Positions 1-12,440 of a stretch of 64,000 nt of DNA are shown piece by piece. The stretch spans positions 11,888,889-11,952,888 of the forward strand of contig NC_133289.1 in the NCBI RefSeq assembly GCF_005239225.2. Direction: 5' to 3'. How positions within the stretch are numbered: the first letter of the stretch is position 1; each line of letters starts with the position of its first letter. The stretch comes from Populus alba. Lineage: Eukaryota > Streptophyta > Magnoliopsida > Malpighiales > Salicaceae. The translations under genes were made by a program, and so were the position numbers. The notes beneath the pieces were generated by a model. The model did not search any database. It saw only the letters and a list, made by a program, of their open reading frames with translations, and was not told the origin of the DNA.

Positions 1-779
1 ATTTGACAAACAAATATTAAATATTGTGCCAAGGCATTGCTCTTCCATCGTGTATTATTTATCCAACATTGGATTTACCAAATTATTCTTTTAATAACAT
101 TTTTGGGTGTGGAAGAATTGTAATGTATACACATCACGTGTAGTGACACAATCAGAACCTGCATACCCTTAATAATATTAGTTATTTATCAATCAAAGAA
201 ACTATTCTTCCCATTCAATTCTTTTTAAAAGAAAAATGAAAGAAAATATTATTTGAAAAAAAAACCCTCTATTTCAATTAAAGGTGCAGAACAAGAGACA
301 ATAAATATACGTACTTTGAGAATTTTTATAATTGTTAATCATTTTTTTAAATGAATGTATGGATTCTCAAAATTATAGTAACTAAATGAAATTTAAAGAT
401 GTTAATACAATTGTATTTGAGATTAGATATTAATTAAAAACAATTTAATAGCAATAAAAAGATAAAAAAGAAGAAGAAAACCTCTTAATATATCAGCGTA
501 AATTTTATTCATCTTTTACTCCGAGTTTGGATAAAACCCTCACGTGTCATATCTATTTACTTTCTTTGTGAAGTGAAAAAAACAAGTAAAAATCAAAATC
601 ATGATTGCCAAATTTTTCAAAGGCCACATGGGTTTTAAACTTGTTGAATTAAGAAGTTATAAATTTGAACTAATTTTAATGATTGGAGTGATGGAAAACA
701 AGTGGGGTCTTGCCTGGGTTACTCCTGAACTTTGAATTTGCTTAGGGAAGAAGTAATTAAAAAACTTTACACAGAAAGA
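1..779. other. AT-rich noncoding flank
   Basis: No open frame, RNA gene or recognisable element was found here. The sequence is AT-rich with short homopolymer runs. It precedes the first copy of the direct repeat that begins near 780. Confidence 0.5.
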
Positions 780-1400
780 CATGTGGGTCTGAAGTAGGTT
801 TTATATTTGGGTTTGATTATTTTTGAAAAAATAAGTTTCTCATTAAATAAAAGATTCTCTGATTTTAAGTCAGGAAATATACAAGAGAAATAATGTGTAA
901 GCAAATTGAGAAAAAATATGTATAGAAATTGACATGTTCAATATAAGAACCCTTTATTTATTTGATAATCCAAGATATTTATAAACTTAACTCATGTTAG
1001 CTCACCTTGGGACATGGATAATTGCACAATAATTGATTGGTGAAAACATTGGTGGCCATTGTGGGTTTCAGTGACTTGTAGTGTCATTGCTGGAGAGATC
1101 AATGAATGTTAGTGACTTATTGGATCAAAATAGCCATTGATTAAGAAAAAAACACATGATTTACATAAAAGTGGTGTGTGTTGCACTACGACCACTGACT
1201 ATAAATTTGGTGCCTAAACAACATAAAAGTTTATACTTGCAAAGAACATGCCAGTAAAGTATAGAAACGTTTGTATGTGTGTGTGGGGTGCGCAACTCTA
1301 TGTTATGACCCCCTCAAAACTTCAAAATACTTAGTGTGTGTGTGTTGGATGGCCCATTGCAAGGGTAAGTGTGTAATAGATTGGACCGAGGCTCGAACAT
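780..1400 (+). repeat. Left copy of a diverged direct repeat, LTR candidate
   Basis: This segment aligns by eye, in the same orientation, with 5817-6430. Shared landmarks in the same order are a block near 1128 containing AAAATAGCCATT, a block near 1263 containing AGAAACGTTT, and a block near 1349 containing GGATGGCCCATT. The copies have many substitutions and indels, so they are old. Spacing of about 5 kb and matching orientation suit a pair of LTRs, but I could not define TG...CA ends or a primer site, so a plain dispersed repeat family remains possible. Confidence 0.5.
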
Positions 1401-2600
1401 AGTAGGAGTTAGCCGTTTAGGCCAAGGTCAAACAATGTTGGTGTTTTTCTTCGTGATAAAATTTGCACCATCATTTTGCCCAAGTCTTTTATATAAATGT
1501 ATTTGAAAGACTTAACTAGCATAAGTTGGGGAAGAAAATACTTATAGTATAAATGTTACTTATATTGGCTACGCGTGCATCAAAATGTTACCTTGGTATG
1601 AGAGTTTCTTATTGTAACTTGGTTTACATTGGTCATAAAGTCTAGGAGAAAGATCCTTAATCCTTTTAGAGATAAAAGATTGTAGTGACCTAGAGAATGA
1701 TCCTTGATGTTTTTCAAGATATTAAAGACATGTATGGAGATTAATAGGGATATATATGGAGACATGAAGATTGCTTCATAGAGACATGTTTGAAGACATG
1801 AAGACCTTATATAGAGATACCTCATGGAGAATTTTGTTAGAGACATTGGATATATGAAGAAAAATTATTACTTGTATTGAAAAGTTCAAAAATGAAGATA
1901 TAATTCATGGAGATAATCGAAAGATTATCTAGTTATAGGTGGTATATTAAGTGTGCAAGCTTCTTTCCTTTCAAGATCTTTTTTTTTTTTCTTCATAAAA
2001 TTAGTGGAGGTAACATCTAGTGATCAATCTTTCTATCAATATTCCTATCTTATTTTTCAGAGATAACATTCCTTATTGTCATGCCCATGGTCACAATGAA
2101 AAAAGGAAAAAACTTATTAAGGTTTCTCGTGTTCATGCCATTTTTCATGGGAATAGGATATTGTATAAATATTTCCCCTCTGATATATGCTAAGACCTTA
2201 AAATGTATAGTGGTTAGTGGTGTGATTAAGAGCTCGGGGAATGTCAATGATCAAGAATTTGCTTCTTAATGATTCTTTCATATGCTTTTGTAGGAGACTG
2301 ATGGTGCCAAGAAAACTTTATTTATGGATGGAAACGAGGGTGACCTTATCTAGTCACATTGGCTTCTTTTATCCTTATATAAATTTTAATTGAATGTTTA
2401 ACGTTTAAGAGATTTCTACCAGGAAAAGTAGTCTTACCTGTAAGGAAGTTGTAGATCCATTAATCAAGGCTTTTATTGTGATGGGATTAAGGAGTCTTTC
2501 CACATTGATCATTTCCTCATCAAACATTTGGAGATAAGCCTTGTGTAACTATCCTAATTTTATTTACACAACATTCCATGTATACCTCTTTTATTATTAT
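1401..2600. other. Noncoding interior between the repeats, no recognisable protein
   Basis: The stretch holds only short chance frames. A run of related phrases at 1690-1860 (variants of GAGACATGAAGA) suggests a decayed short tandem repeat. No retroelement protein motif was seen in any frame. Confidence 0.4.
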
Positions 2601-2841
2601 TGAAAGTACAAGATTTTTTTTGGTATTCAACCAAAAATCTGGTAGAGTTTTCTCTATATTTTTAATACTAAGTTATCGATTTCAAAATTTTCACAACCTG
2701 CAAACAATAATTCTAACATTTGTCCCGCCATCCGGGACTTTCTTAACCTACACAATAACAACTTCTATTTTCTTCATTATTCATTGAAATAAAACAAGTA
2801 TTATATTATTGCATAAATATTATGAATAATGTGACAAGTGT

Positions 2842-2855
2842 ATATATATATATAT
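2842..2855. repeat. Short (TA)n microsatellite
   Basis: A pure TA dinucleotide run in noncoding sequence. Confidence 0.8.
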
Positions 2856-3098
2856 GCTTTAACATCAATTACTTTAGATACATCATCTATAATTAATTTA
2901 GATATGTAAATACATTTTTGGATACAAAATGATATTACAAAACAAAATATTCCATCTCCCAGTTACATCATTTGATAAAACCAAAGATACAAATTCATGA
3001 ATCTACGATTCAACACGATAAGACAAGGTAACTGGAAATTCATTTTATACTAAATACAATCAGTTTTATGATCAATGATAATTTAATATTATCTCTCT

Positions 3099-3099
3099 C

Positions 3100-3138
<39 letters not shown>

Positions 3139-3139
3139 A
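3099..3139. repeat. Compound (TA)n(TG)n microsatellite
   Basis: A TA run passes directly into a TG run, with a short CT stretch just upstream. No gene is adjacent. Confidence 0.85.
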
Positions 3140-3274
3140 TACACTCACAACATCATTTATCAAACAATTAATCTCTTAATATATCCTTATCTTTGCAAAT
3201 CAACGTCATTAGCACAATTTTAAGGACATACCAATGTTATTTCTAACCTAAACCAGACATTTGTTTTATTACTA

Positions 3275-3620
3275 AATCAACTGGTTTCTTCACTTGCCCA
3301 TTAATCAAGATACTAATCCTTTTATCCAAGGATTAAGTCTCTTCAATTGCCCATTAACCAGACACTGATCCCATTAATTAGGGACAATAGTTTTTCTTAT
3401 CACCTATTATCTAGGGCACTAATCCCAATAACCAGGGAATTAATTTTCTGTAATCTCGTATTAATTACGGCACTAATTCCATTAACTAGGAAACGAATCT
3501 CTTCAATTGCCTATTAATCAGGGCACTAAACTCCTTAATCAGAAAATTAGTTTCTCTAATCACCTATTAAGCAGGGCAATAATCCTATTAATTAGGAATT
3601 AATTTTTCCAATTGTTTAAC
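3275..3620. repeat. Minisatellite of about 55-60 bp units
   Basis: Roughly six diverged units alternate around phrases such as CCTATTAATCAGGGCACTAA and CTCTTCAATTGCC. Each unit contains an imperfect palindrome around TTAAT. The position inside an LTR-like block is comparable to the repeat arrays in the chromovirus LTRs at 30310 and 38155. Confidence 0.7.
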
Positions 3621-4950
3621 ATTTTCCAAATAAAAATCAAGATACAATTAAAGAAAATTGCAATTATAATTTAATTAATATTGTAGTTGTAAAGTGTTGA
3701 GAATCTACATGATTTTTGAGAGCATGTAATGGTCCTCTGCTGTTGACTAGGTCATACAACCTCTCCCATAGCAGCAAAATCAAGATGTCATTTGCTATTG
3801 ATCACCATAAAGGTGAATTTCTTTCTCTATATGGATTTCAAATTTGCAATTTAATCAAATCAAAAACTCTAAATTCTCGTCGTGCATAAATATTCATTTT
3901 GTTTTTTTTTTTTTTTTTTGCAATTTGATCATCAGCCTCACATTAAGTGTTTCAGTCATCATAATTAAACATACATATTATGCTAAATTACATCAAACAA
4001 CTGATATCTCCCTTAAATAAACCCAAAAGAACCAAAGAAACTAAGAAAAGACTAAAACACAAAATCAAACCAAAATTGGACAATAGCCAAAACGATCTAA
4101 TTGTTAACGGTCTAATTATTTCTTAAATCGGTCTAGCTGTTTCTCAAAACAACTATATCGTTTCTGGTTTTGGGAAATTTCTCTCTTATGTCTCTCTCTA
4201 GTTGAATACACCATCATGGAAATAATTTCCTAGTTAACCTATCTTTATTCATGTTTATAAATAAGATTTAACATTATAACATCCCAAATTAAATCAACAA
4301 ATTTCTCAGATTTAAATTCCATAATTATACATAACATCATTCAAGCTCTCATTCATGGAATTACCCAAATCAAACATAATAAAAATCATGCTTACCTTGA
4401 AATAACAAAGATTCAAAAGAGACTTAAGATGGAAATCAACCCTTTATCCTTCTCTTTCTTCCTTTTCTCACCAACTCTTGTTCTCACTCTTAAGTTTTTG
4501 GAACTCCTTAAATCACTCAAATACCTCATTTTGATCACTTACTAACTCTTTTAATCATCCTAAACTAGCCTTTTTATTAAGGATTTCATCAAGAAAAAGG
4601 AAGAAATCGAAGAAACCTAACCCCTCTTTTATTCTTACAAGACCATGGCTTGAGAGAGAATGAAAAAGTATTTATAGTGCAATCTTCTTGTTAATTGCAC
4701 CTTGACCATCTTTTTTTTTGTATTTATACATTGACCCCTCTTGGCTTTAACTATTATATTTTATCCCCATAAAGTTTTTCTTTCTAACAATTTAGTGTTA
4801 TGTTCACTCTTCATTTCATTAATTTCATCTTTTTTTTTTTTAATCTTGATTAAGTTTCTTTAATTTAATTTAACCTATTTTATTATCGGGTTAAGTTTAT
4901 CATATTTTGCTAACCTGGGAAAACTCTAGCTAGAGGTTTACACCCTAGTG

Positions 4951-5816
4951 CTCTCATCATCTTGCCCTATGATGACAAAGAACTTAGTGATGCTTTTTTT
5001 GGTTAAAATGCTTGTATTAAAGTAAGAGATGAGTTTTGAGTTGAGATCAAGAAAAGTGAAAGCTAAAGCCAAGCTTTAGGCTTTATACATTGCAGCATTG
5101 TTTTGTGTGACATGCTTTATAGTGCTTCTCATATTTTATATATGCTCTCAAGGGTTCATGAGACTTTAATTGTTGTTTAAGTTGACCTTTATAAGGAAAT
5201 AGTCTTTAAAGAGTCGAGTGTGCAATATTCTATATCAAAGTGGATATCATCCACTTGATAGGGCTTGTGTTCAAAAGTTTGTTGAGTCATATATCTCATC
5301 TCATGCTTAAATGTATTTGGGGTGCGTGAGTGAAACTCAAATGAAGATCGATGGCTACTAGATTCTTTATTAAAATGTCTCTTTTAAGAGCAATGGGTGC
5401 AACTTCTTTTTAGTGTAATTGTGCAAGCATTATTTTCTTATATTTAATTATACCTCGTCTATTCAGAAAACTAGAGTTTTTCTTGTGCACTTAATGGTGC
5501 ATGTATGAGAGCTTATTATTGTGTGGGAGGAAGGGTATGAAAATGTAGTTACATAGTTATGACATCATCATTGAGCATCTGACATTAATGGGAGAGTTAT
5601 TGGAGGCCTGGGGAAGTTGGAGTCCCTGTGCTAGGGAGATCCAGTTGCTTTCCCTTATCCTAAAGTTTTGTCATCCATGGAAATAATTTTTTGGTGAGAG
5701 GTGAAGGGTGTGAACAAAAATTAACTAGATTTTTATTTATTTTTGTATAAATAACACCATTAATGAAGTCATTAAAATAGAATTTAGGCTTTTTATGAGT
5801 TGTGATCCTAGCCCAA
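4951..5816. other. Noncoding sequence before the second direct repeat
   Basis: No protein motif or open frame of note. It could be the 3' interior of the element bounded by the 780 and 5817 repeats. Confidence 0.35.
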
Positions 5817-6430
5817 TATGTGTGGGCTTGAACTAGCCTTTGTGTCTGAGATTGATTATTCCTTAAAAAATAAGTCCTTTATAAAACGAGGGACTCTTTG
5901 TTGCTTAAATAAATAAATGTATGTGAGGAATTATGTACAAGAAAATCTAGAGAAAATATATACAAAATTTGAAATGTTCAATTTAAAAACGCCCGTTTAC
6001 CTAGTGACCCACGTATTTATAAACCTGGGTCACATCAACTCACCTCAGGACGTGTAGAATTTCACAATAGTTATTGGTAGAAATATTGATGCTTATCATT
6101 TGTTGTAGTGCCTTGCATTGTCATTGGTAGAGATTTTGGTAAATTTCAGTGACTTGTTGGCTAAAAATAGCCATTAATCAAGAAAAAAGATGCATGATTT
6201 GCATAAAACATGGTGCGTGTTGCATTGCGACCATTGGTTATAAATGTGATGCCCACCATGCATAAAATTTTGTACCCATAAAGAATTTTCAGCAAAGCAT
6301 AGAAACGTTTATCTATGTGGATTGTGAACAAGTTGAATTATGACCCCTTGAAACTCAAAAATATATTCAATATATACGTATTGGATGGCCCATTTCAAAG
6401 GTAAGTGTGTAGTTGTTTGGGTCGAGGTTG
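5817..6430 (+). repeat. Right copy of the diverged direct repeat, LTR candidate
   Basis: This pairs with 780-1400 over its full length, with the same ordered landmarks (AAAATAGCCATT near 6164, AGAAACGTTT near 6300, GGATGGCCCATT near 6384). Downstream of about 6430 the similarity stops. See the left copy for interpretation. Confidence 0.5.
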
Positions 6431-8150
6431 TAATCAAGGATCTAATTTAATAATTTGATGGATTTTTATTATTTTTTAGGTTTTAATTATTGGTTTTTAT
6501 TGACCTATTTTTAAATATTTTTAGAGTTTTAATAGCCAAAATAAAATGTTATTAATATACTATATAAGTAAGGGGTGGTTTAATAATTTTATTTTATAAT
6601 TTGTTTAATGTATACATAGGAATATAATAGAAAAACATGATTAATCTATTTTTTTTAGGAGTTATGTTAATGGTTTAGTCTCTTTTTTAATTAGAGATAA
6701 AATTATTGAATTTACATATTGGTATTGATGTATATCTTGTATTTGTGATGTAAAAAAAAAATCATTTTATATAGAGTAGAAGTTTTTTAATTTTGACATG
6801 TTATGTTTTCTTAAAGTAAGACAATATATTTGTTATTTACAAATAAAGTCCTCTTAATACATATAATGTATTTTTTTTTAAATTGGAGAGATTTTTAATC
6901 AAATCAAATGTTTCAACACATTTTACATGATTTTTATATGTAATTATGAATTTCTTTTATCTAGAATAATGTTAAAAGTATAATTATAGAAGTTTTGAAA
7001 AAAGTATTATACTATTATTGAATATAATGCTTTGAACAATTTTTTTTAAAAGATAGTATTTTTTTAGTATGAAATTGATACAAAACAAATCACTCTCTTA
7101 ATATTTGTTATAAGAAAACAATTTGACAAAAACTTTTATATATTTGGTAAATCATTGTCTTCCAAGCAACATTTGATCTTTTCATGGAAGAACAATAAAG
7201 TTCCCTAAACCTTTCAAATCAGTGTTTTTCTAAAATATGATTTAAAAAAAAAAAAACCAAACATCCAATAGAGTCTCTTTGTATCATAGATCAATGAGGA
7301 ATGAGTTTTATTATTAACCCTCATTGATGAAAGATTTTAGCTATACAACATTCTTATTAGATGTCAATCCGTTTAAAATAACAAGATATATAATCTCAAA
7401 ATCTTTATTCAAATGACCTAGTCTCCCAAATCCGAAGATATAAAACTCTCATTCAAAGATAGAGTAATATTTATAGATTAAATCTAAAAAAATCAGGCCC
7501 TGATATTAGGAAATAAACAAATCAAACACCTAAAAAAGTTTGAAATTTCCCAATCAATGTTTGATAAAAACAAAATTGTGTTAGTAGTTGGTATCAGATA
7601 TTATAACTTGATAAGAAAGACTCTTGATGTTGTGATTATTCTCCTAACCGAATTCTCAAGCATACCACAACCTAGTTAATATCATTTACTCATATGTATG
7701 GATTGGGGTTGATCCTTTAACAATGTGTCTCATTCTAAAAAATAAATATCATTAATGAAACTTGGTACTATACTTGGATTCTCAACAAATATAGTATTGT
7801 GACTTTAAGGTAGTTTAGTTTGTCGATGATAGTTAAGCTTTAAACTATTGAATTCAAAATATTTATGTCATTGTTACAAAATAAATTAGTTGGAGAAGTA
7901 ATTTGAGTCAAAAGATAACAAAAATGAAATAATAAGTTGTATTTAATAAGTGTTTGCATATTAAACAAAGTCTAGGCTAGATGAAAACAAGGACAAACTT
8001 GGTTATGGCTGAACGAAGTGGTTCATAAAGTCTGGATTAATAAAAAAAATAATATAAAAAAAAGATGTGATCCAAACTTGTAAAAAAATTGTAAGTAAAG
8101 TGGGCAGTTTTAGTCATGCATCCTTAAAATATAGAGTAATTAAGAGAGTG
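6431..8150. other. Very AT-rich noncoding DNA
   Basis: No open frame or RNA gene. Long T and A runs and degenerate sequence are consistent with old transposon debris. Confidence 0.4.
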
Positions 8151-8179
8151 GGTAGTTAACAGATGGTTATCTATAACAT

Positions 8180-8200
8180 TACCTGTATAAATTGAGGATG
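8180..8200 (+). promoter_or_regulatory. Candidate TATA box of a retroelement promoter
   Basis: TATAAATTGAGG at about 8187 precedes an A- and C-rich stretch with CAACAACTCAAAAATCAACA, which looks like the R/U5 start of a plant LTR. It lies upstream of, and in the same orientation as, the gypsy gag remnant at 9480. The link is inferred from position only. Confidence 0.3.
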
Positions 8201-8819
8201 GAGGAACACAACAACTCAAAAATCAACAGCAGGTGCTTTACAATTTCAGGGTCTTCAAAACCTATTTATCAGTAGGATTGTAATCCTATAGGCGATAATC
8301 AATAGGAATATAACTTGCAAGCTAATAACTTATAGGTAATAACTAATAGGCATGCAATAATATACTTGCAGTTTCCATTGGAATCTAATAGGTTTGCAAT
8401 TTTTATTACCAAAAAAACTAGAAAATACCCAAAAGATACATCATTTCATGTTTTTCTGTCAAGGAATTCTACTGAGTGTTCGTAATCAATGGAAGAATCA
8501 TCTAATGAATATAAGTTTCTTAATCCTAAGTTGTTAAGTTATCTCTTACATTCAAAGCATTCAAGTTATTTGATTACTTCACAAGTTTAAATTTGTTTTT
8601 TTTTTTATATATTAAAAGACCATATAATGTAAGAACATCATTACAACTCTAGAACTATAAGTTTGAAATTATAAGAACAGTGTTTGGAGTTCAAATTGTT
8701 AACATCACATTTAACATCTGACTTTTAAATTTAAAGTCCTTTTTGTTTAGGCAAGCATAAACGAACTTAAGATAATTAGTGCCTATAATAGGAGTGTCAT
8801 ATTTGTTTATTTGAAACCA

Positions 8820-9140
8820 TGACACCAAAAAAATCAAAACTACTAATAAACTTAGAGGAAAGAGAAGAATTGGTAGATGTCACTATCAAAGAAGGAAACA
8901 TGGAATCAACCTTCAAAAGGAAATAATAGAAAATAAAGAGGGAGAACCCGGTCTTATGAGTGTCGAAGGGAGATATATACTCTTTAAACAAAATGTGGAA
9001 GAAACTGACAAAATAATTGAAGAAAGATACAAGCTTGTTTATGAAGAAATTCAGGAAAAACATAAACTAAAGATAAAAAAAGATGAGGATCATTATAATA
9101 GGATTGTGGAAATGAATAACAAATCTAATTATACATTTTA
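8820..9140 (+). pseudogene. Lysine/glutamate-rich coiled-coil-like remnant upstream of gag
   Basis: A 61-residue open frame (8956-9141) is rich in Glu, Lys, Ile and Val in a pattern typical of a helical or coiled-coil segment, with runs such as EETDKIIEERYKLVYEEIQE. It has no close family I recognise. It precedes the gypsy gag remnant in the same direction and may be the N-terminal part of that decayed polyprotein. A chance AT-rich frame cannot be excluded. Confidence 0.3.
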
Positions 9141-9479
9141 AAGTTAAACATTAATCAGAGATATAATGGTGAAAGAAGTCTAGAACATGAAGTAGGAAAA
9201 TTGCAAACTTAAATAAGGAAAGATGTCAATTTAAAACTAGATGCCAAAATAAAAAAAAGGAAATGATAAAGTCATGTTTTACTTTAATTACACTATGATG
9301 GAAACATTGAATAAGATTTCAAAACAAATGACAATTAAAGTTAAGAAATCTCTTAAATGAAAAGTAGGAAAAGGAATATAACTTTATGAAAATTAATCCT
9401 AAACAAAATATGAAAGAGTAACATTGGCTAAAACACTATATAATATAAAGAATAAGCTTGTTTGAACCTACAATGATCT

Positions 9480-10615
9480 AGGGAAGGCCTTTGGTTATAG
9501 AGAAACTTGAAAGTAGTTCAAAGGCGAAATTTAATTATGAAAATTCACCACTAAGAAATATGGATGACAGAATAATCCTAAATGACCTAGAAAGGAATGA
9601 ACCTTTAGGAAGAGTTGATCCATAATACATTCTAGGGATAGTAAAACAAGTCTACAAATCAAGAGTTTAAAAAATCCATAGGCCAACATATAGAAGACCA
9701 TATCCAAATTACATTGATAGAATGCATATTTACCTTAACAATTTTAAATTCCTAGACTTCACATTGTTTAATAGCCAATGAATTATATCTGCTATAGAAC
9801 ATATAATCAAATTCATTTACCAATGTAAAAAAATATATGATTCTGAATTTTTAAGTTCAGATTATTCCTAAATTTGTTAATTGGGAATGTTTTTACCTGA
9901 TACATAAATCTACCACCAAATTCAGTTCGAAATTAGAATGATATGCCTTTACTTGATGCATAAATCTACCAACATATTCCAAACTCATTTCTCTAGGATA
10001 TAACTAAAATTTATGTTGGATGATTTAGTTAAATTAAAACAATATTCCGAATAAAATATAAAATAATATGTAGATAGATTCATGGAAGCAAGAGGAAAAT
10101 ATTGGGTTAAGATTTTAGAAAGAAATTTATCATGATTGCTCAACAAGGATTAGAGTTGGAACTAAAAAAGAAATTTAAGGGAATTAAATTTAAAGATATA
10201 TATGAATTGAGAATAAGAGCTTCAAGATATGAAAATTTATTGGAAAAAAAAAAGCAGAGAGAAAAGTCATAATTTATGGAACTTATTGTCAAGAAATAAT
10301 GAATATAGATGTAGCAGAATTTGTATATGGTGAACCTATAATTTATGAAGTACTCACTAAAAAGAGTGTTAGAGCTTTGAAATCTTTAAGTTCAAATGAG
10401 GAAAGACATTGCTCAAGTCTATGATATTTGAACATGTAATTCAAGATTTAACATAATCAATACATATTAGGTTTCCTAATAAAAATGAAGTAATATTAGT
10501 TGATAAAAACCTTTTTCTTTCAATTAATACATTATTTGTAAATATGATGATTGTTGCTAATAATGATAATATTCTATCTTCTTATGAGGTTACTTTTGCA
10601 ACTATTATAATTTTA
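9480..10615 (+). pseudogene. gag: Decayed Ty3/gypsy gag
   Basis: Reading across several stops and frameshifts gives a gag-like protein. Near 9660-9760 the translation contains KIHRPTYRRPYPNYIDRMH, followed by FKFLDFTLFN and then AIEHIIKFIYQC near 9790-9830. This order matches the plant gypsy gag signature (R-P-x-Y-P-x-x-I/Y-D, then a K-x-x-D-F x-x-F segment, then x-E-H-x-x-x-F). Further on, near 10306-10610, EFVYGEPIIYEVLTKKSV is followed by SFQLINTLFVNM-like residues. No RT or integrase follows, so this is a 5' fragment. The family call rests on motif memory, with the gypsy level moderately sure and the lineage unknown. Confidence 0.55.
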
Positions 10616-11500
10616 TAGCCAACTATTATTGCTTTAAAAAAATTAGATTTGGAAGAAAGAAACTTAAAACCCTATATTTCCTTTCTTGCCAACAAACCAC
10701 TATGGTCAAAAGCATCTCTAATCACTAGCATAGCCCTATATTGACCTTTCCCACAAAACTTTAGTAATAATCAATGATGCAATCATCGTCATTCTCAACT
10801 TTGTAATACCATCCATTTCAAGCCTTTTCAATTCATTAGTGCATTGTCACCATTTCATAATAGACACCACTAACAACATCAACATTTCCATCTCCAAGCC
10901 ATTAACCAACCACCTAAGAAAAATAGAGAAAATACCAAAAAGAAAGATGAGAGAAAAAAGGGAAAATTGAAGCATTTCATGGCTCAATATCCCTTCTTAG
11001 GTTGTGGTGAGCTTCACCGCCATATATAAACAAAGAGGAGGAGGCATTCCCAAACCCAACCAAAACATGCCCTAACAGTGGCGACACCATTACCCTATAT
11101 CCCTTCATTGTTACAATCGACTCCAATAATTTTTAAGGTTGTTTTTTAACCTCTAAAGTATTTTATTGCTTATTTTATGTACTTTTTTTTAATATATTAC
11201 TATGTTTTTATGCATATTGTGATGTGATAGTTGAAGTATTATGGTCCATACCATGGTGTGCAAACCCTTGGGGTATGAAGTTATTAGGGATTTATCATAT
11301 GAGGTGGAATAAGGATGAAAATAAATACCCTACGATAAAGTTGGGAGGATCATTCTCAATTTTGGTTTATCTGAGTCATAATGGTTTGTTCTCAACATTA
11401 TAACTTTATGTGTGCATGTGTTTGTTTGTTATGATGTTCATATTGAAATAATTTTCTGTTTTTTTTTCAAATAAATTTTTAAACAATTGATATTTTTTAT
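10616..11500. other. Noncoding LTR-like or leader sequence
   Basis: No open frame. A C/A-rich stretch at 10860-11110 ends with CATATATAAACAAAGAGGAG near 11020, which resembles a TATA box and leader. It may belong to the same gypsy remnant or to a neighbouring LTR. Confidence 0.3.
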
Positions 11501-12440
11501 TTTTTAGGATTTACTGAATTAATGAATGCACATTTATGTCTCTCTTGTTGTTGTTTTATGTTTGTTTTTGTTTTTTTTTTTTTTTATGTAAATGTGTATA
11601 AATTATCTTTTATTCAAGAACTCAGCCTAGGATCAGATGATCCGTTGTCGGCTTTTATCGTCAGATGTTGACTATCGAAGTAATAGAATTAGTGAATACA
11701 TAATTATTTATAGTGTTTTGTGACTTTTATGTTTGTTTTTGTTTGTTGGGTTGTTTATTAACTACGATTTATTTCAAGAACTCAACCCAGGATTTAAGTA
11801 CCTGTCATCGACTTCTATCCTTGGATGCTGACTATTGGGTACTTGAATTGGAAAAATAAACTTTTTTTTTTTTTCATTTTTATGTTTGTGTTTTTTATGT
11901 ATAAGATGTCATCTATTTTAAACACTCAACCCATATTAGGACTCATTCTCATATCCTATCTTTTGATGTTGACAATTAGGTATTTGAATTGGTGAATACA
12001 TACTTTTTTTATCTTCTTTTTATGTTTTTTTTTTGTTATGTATAAATTATCATCTATTTTAAAAACCCAACCTAGGATCATATAAATTGTTCTTGGCTTC
12101 TATCCTTGGATTTTGACTATTGGGTATTTGAATTGACAAATACATATTTTTACCATTTTCATGTTTGCTTATGTTTGTTGTGGTGTATAAGTTGTCATCT
12201 ATTTTGAGAACTCAACTTGGGATTAGATGAACCATTCTCAGCTCCTATCATTGAATGTTGACTATCAGATATTTAAATTGTTGAATACACATTTTTGTTA
12301 TTTTTATGTTTATGTATTTGTTATGGTATATAAGCTATCATTTATTTTGAGAACTCAACTAATAAGAATGAAAAATGTTATATTTTTCTCCTTAATGTTT
12401 AGTCTTTTATACTTATGCCTAAATGTACTCATTATTTTTA
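11500..12440 (+). repeat. Tandem array of about 140-165 bp units
   Basis: At least five units recur, each with a conserved core in the order AACTCAACCC, GGAT, a pyrimidine-rich phrase like CTTCTATCCTTGGATG, TTGACTATTGGGTATTTGAATTG, and a T-rich tail with TATGTTTG. Cores begin near 11620, 11778, 11920, 12060 and 12210. An isolated copy lies at 13715-13830. Units differ by many substitutions, so the array is old. It may be a minisatellite inside a retroelement untranslated region. Confidence 0.75.

Larger units (their letters stand above)
2600..4950 (-). repeat. LTR-like noncoding block, possible nested solo LTR
   Basis: The block has no coding capacity but is organised like the minus-strand chromovirus LTRs elsewhere in the window. 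It has AT-rich sequence, then a 55-60 bp minisatellite, then a pyrimidine-rich stretch near 4440-4640. Near 4668 the minus strand reads CTATAAATAC, a good TATA box. I therefore infer the promoter end of a minus-strand LTR, perhaps nested inside the 780/5817 repeat pair. Exact ends and target-site duplication were not found. Confidence 0.3.

Noticed and set aside
1381..1400. tRNA-like phrase GGCTCGAAC
   Set aside because: It only weakly recalls a T-loop, and no cloverleaf arms surround it.
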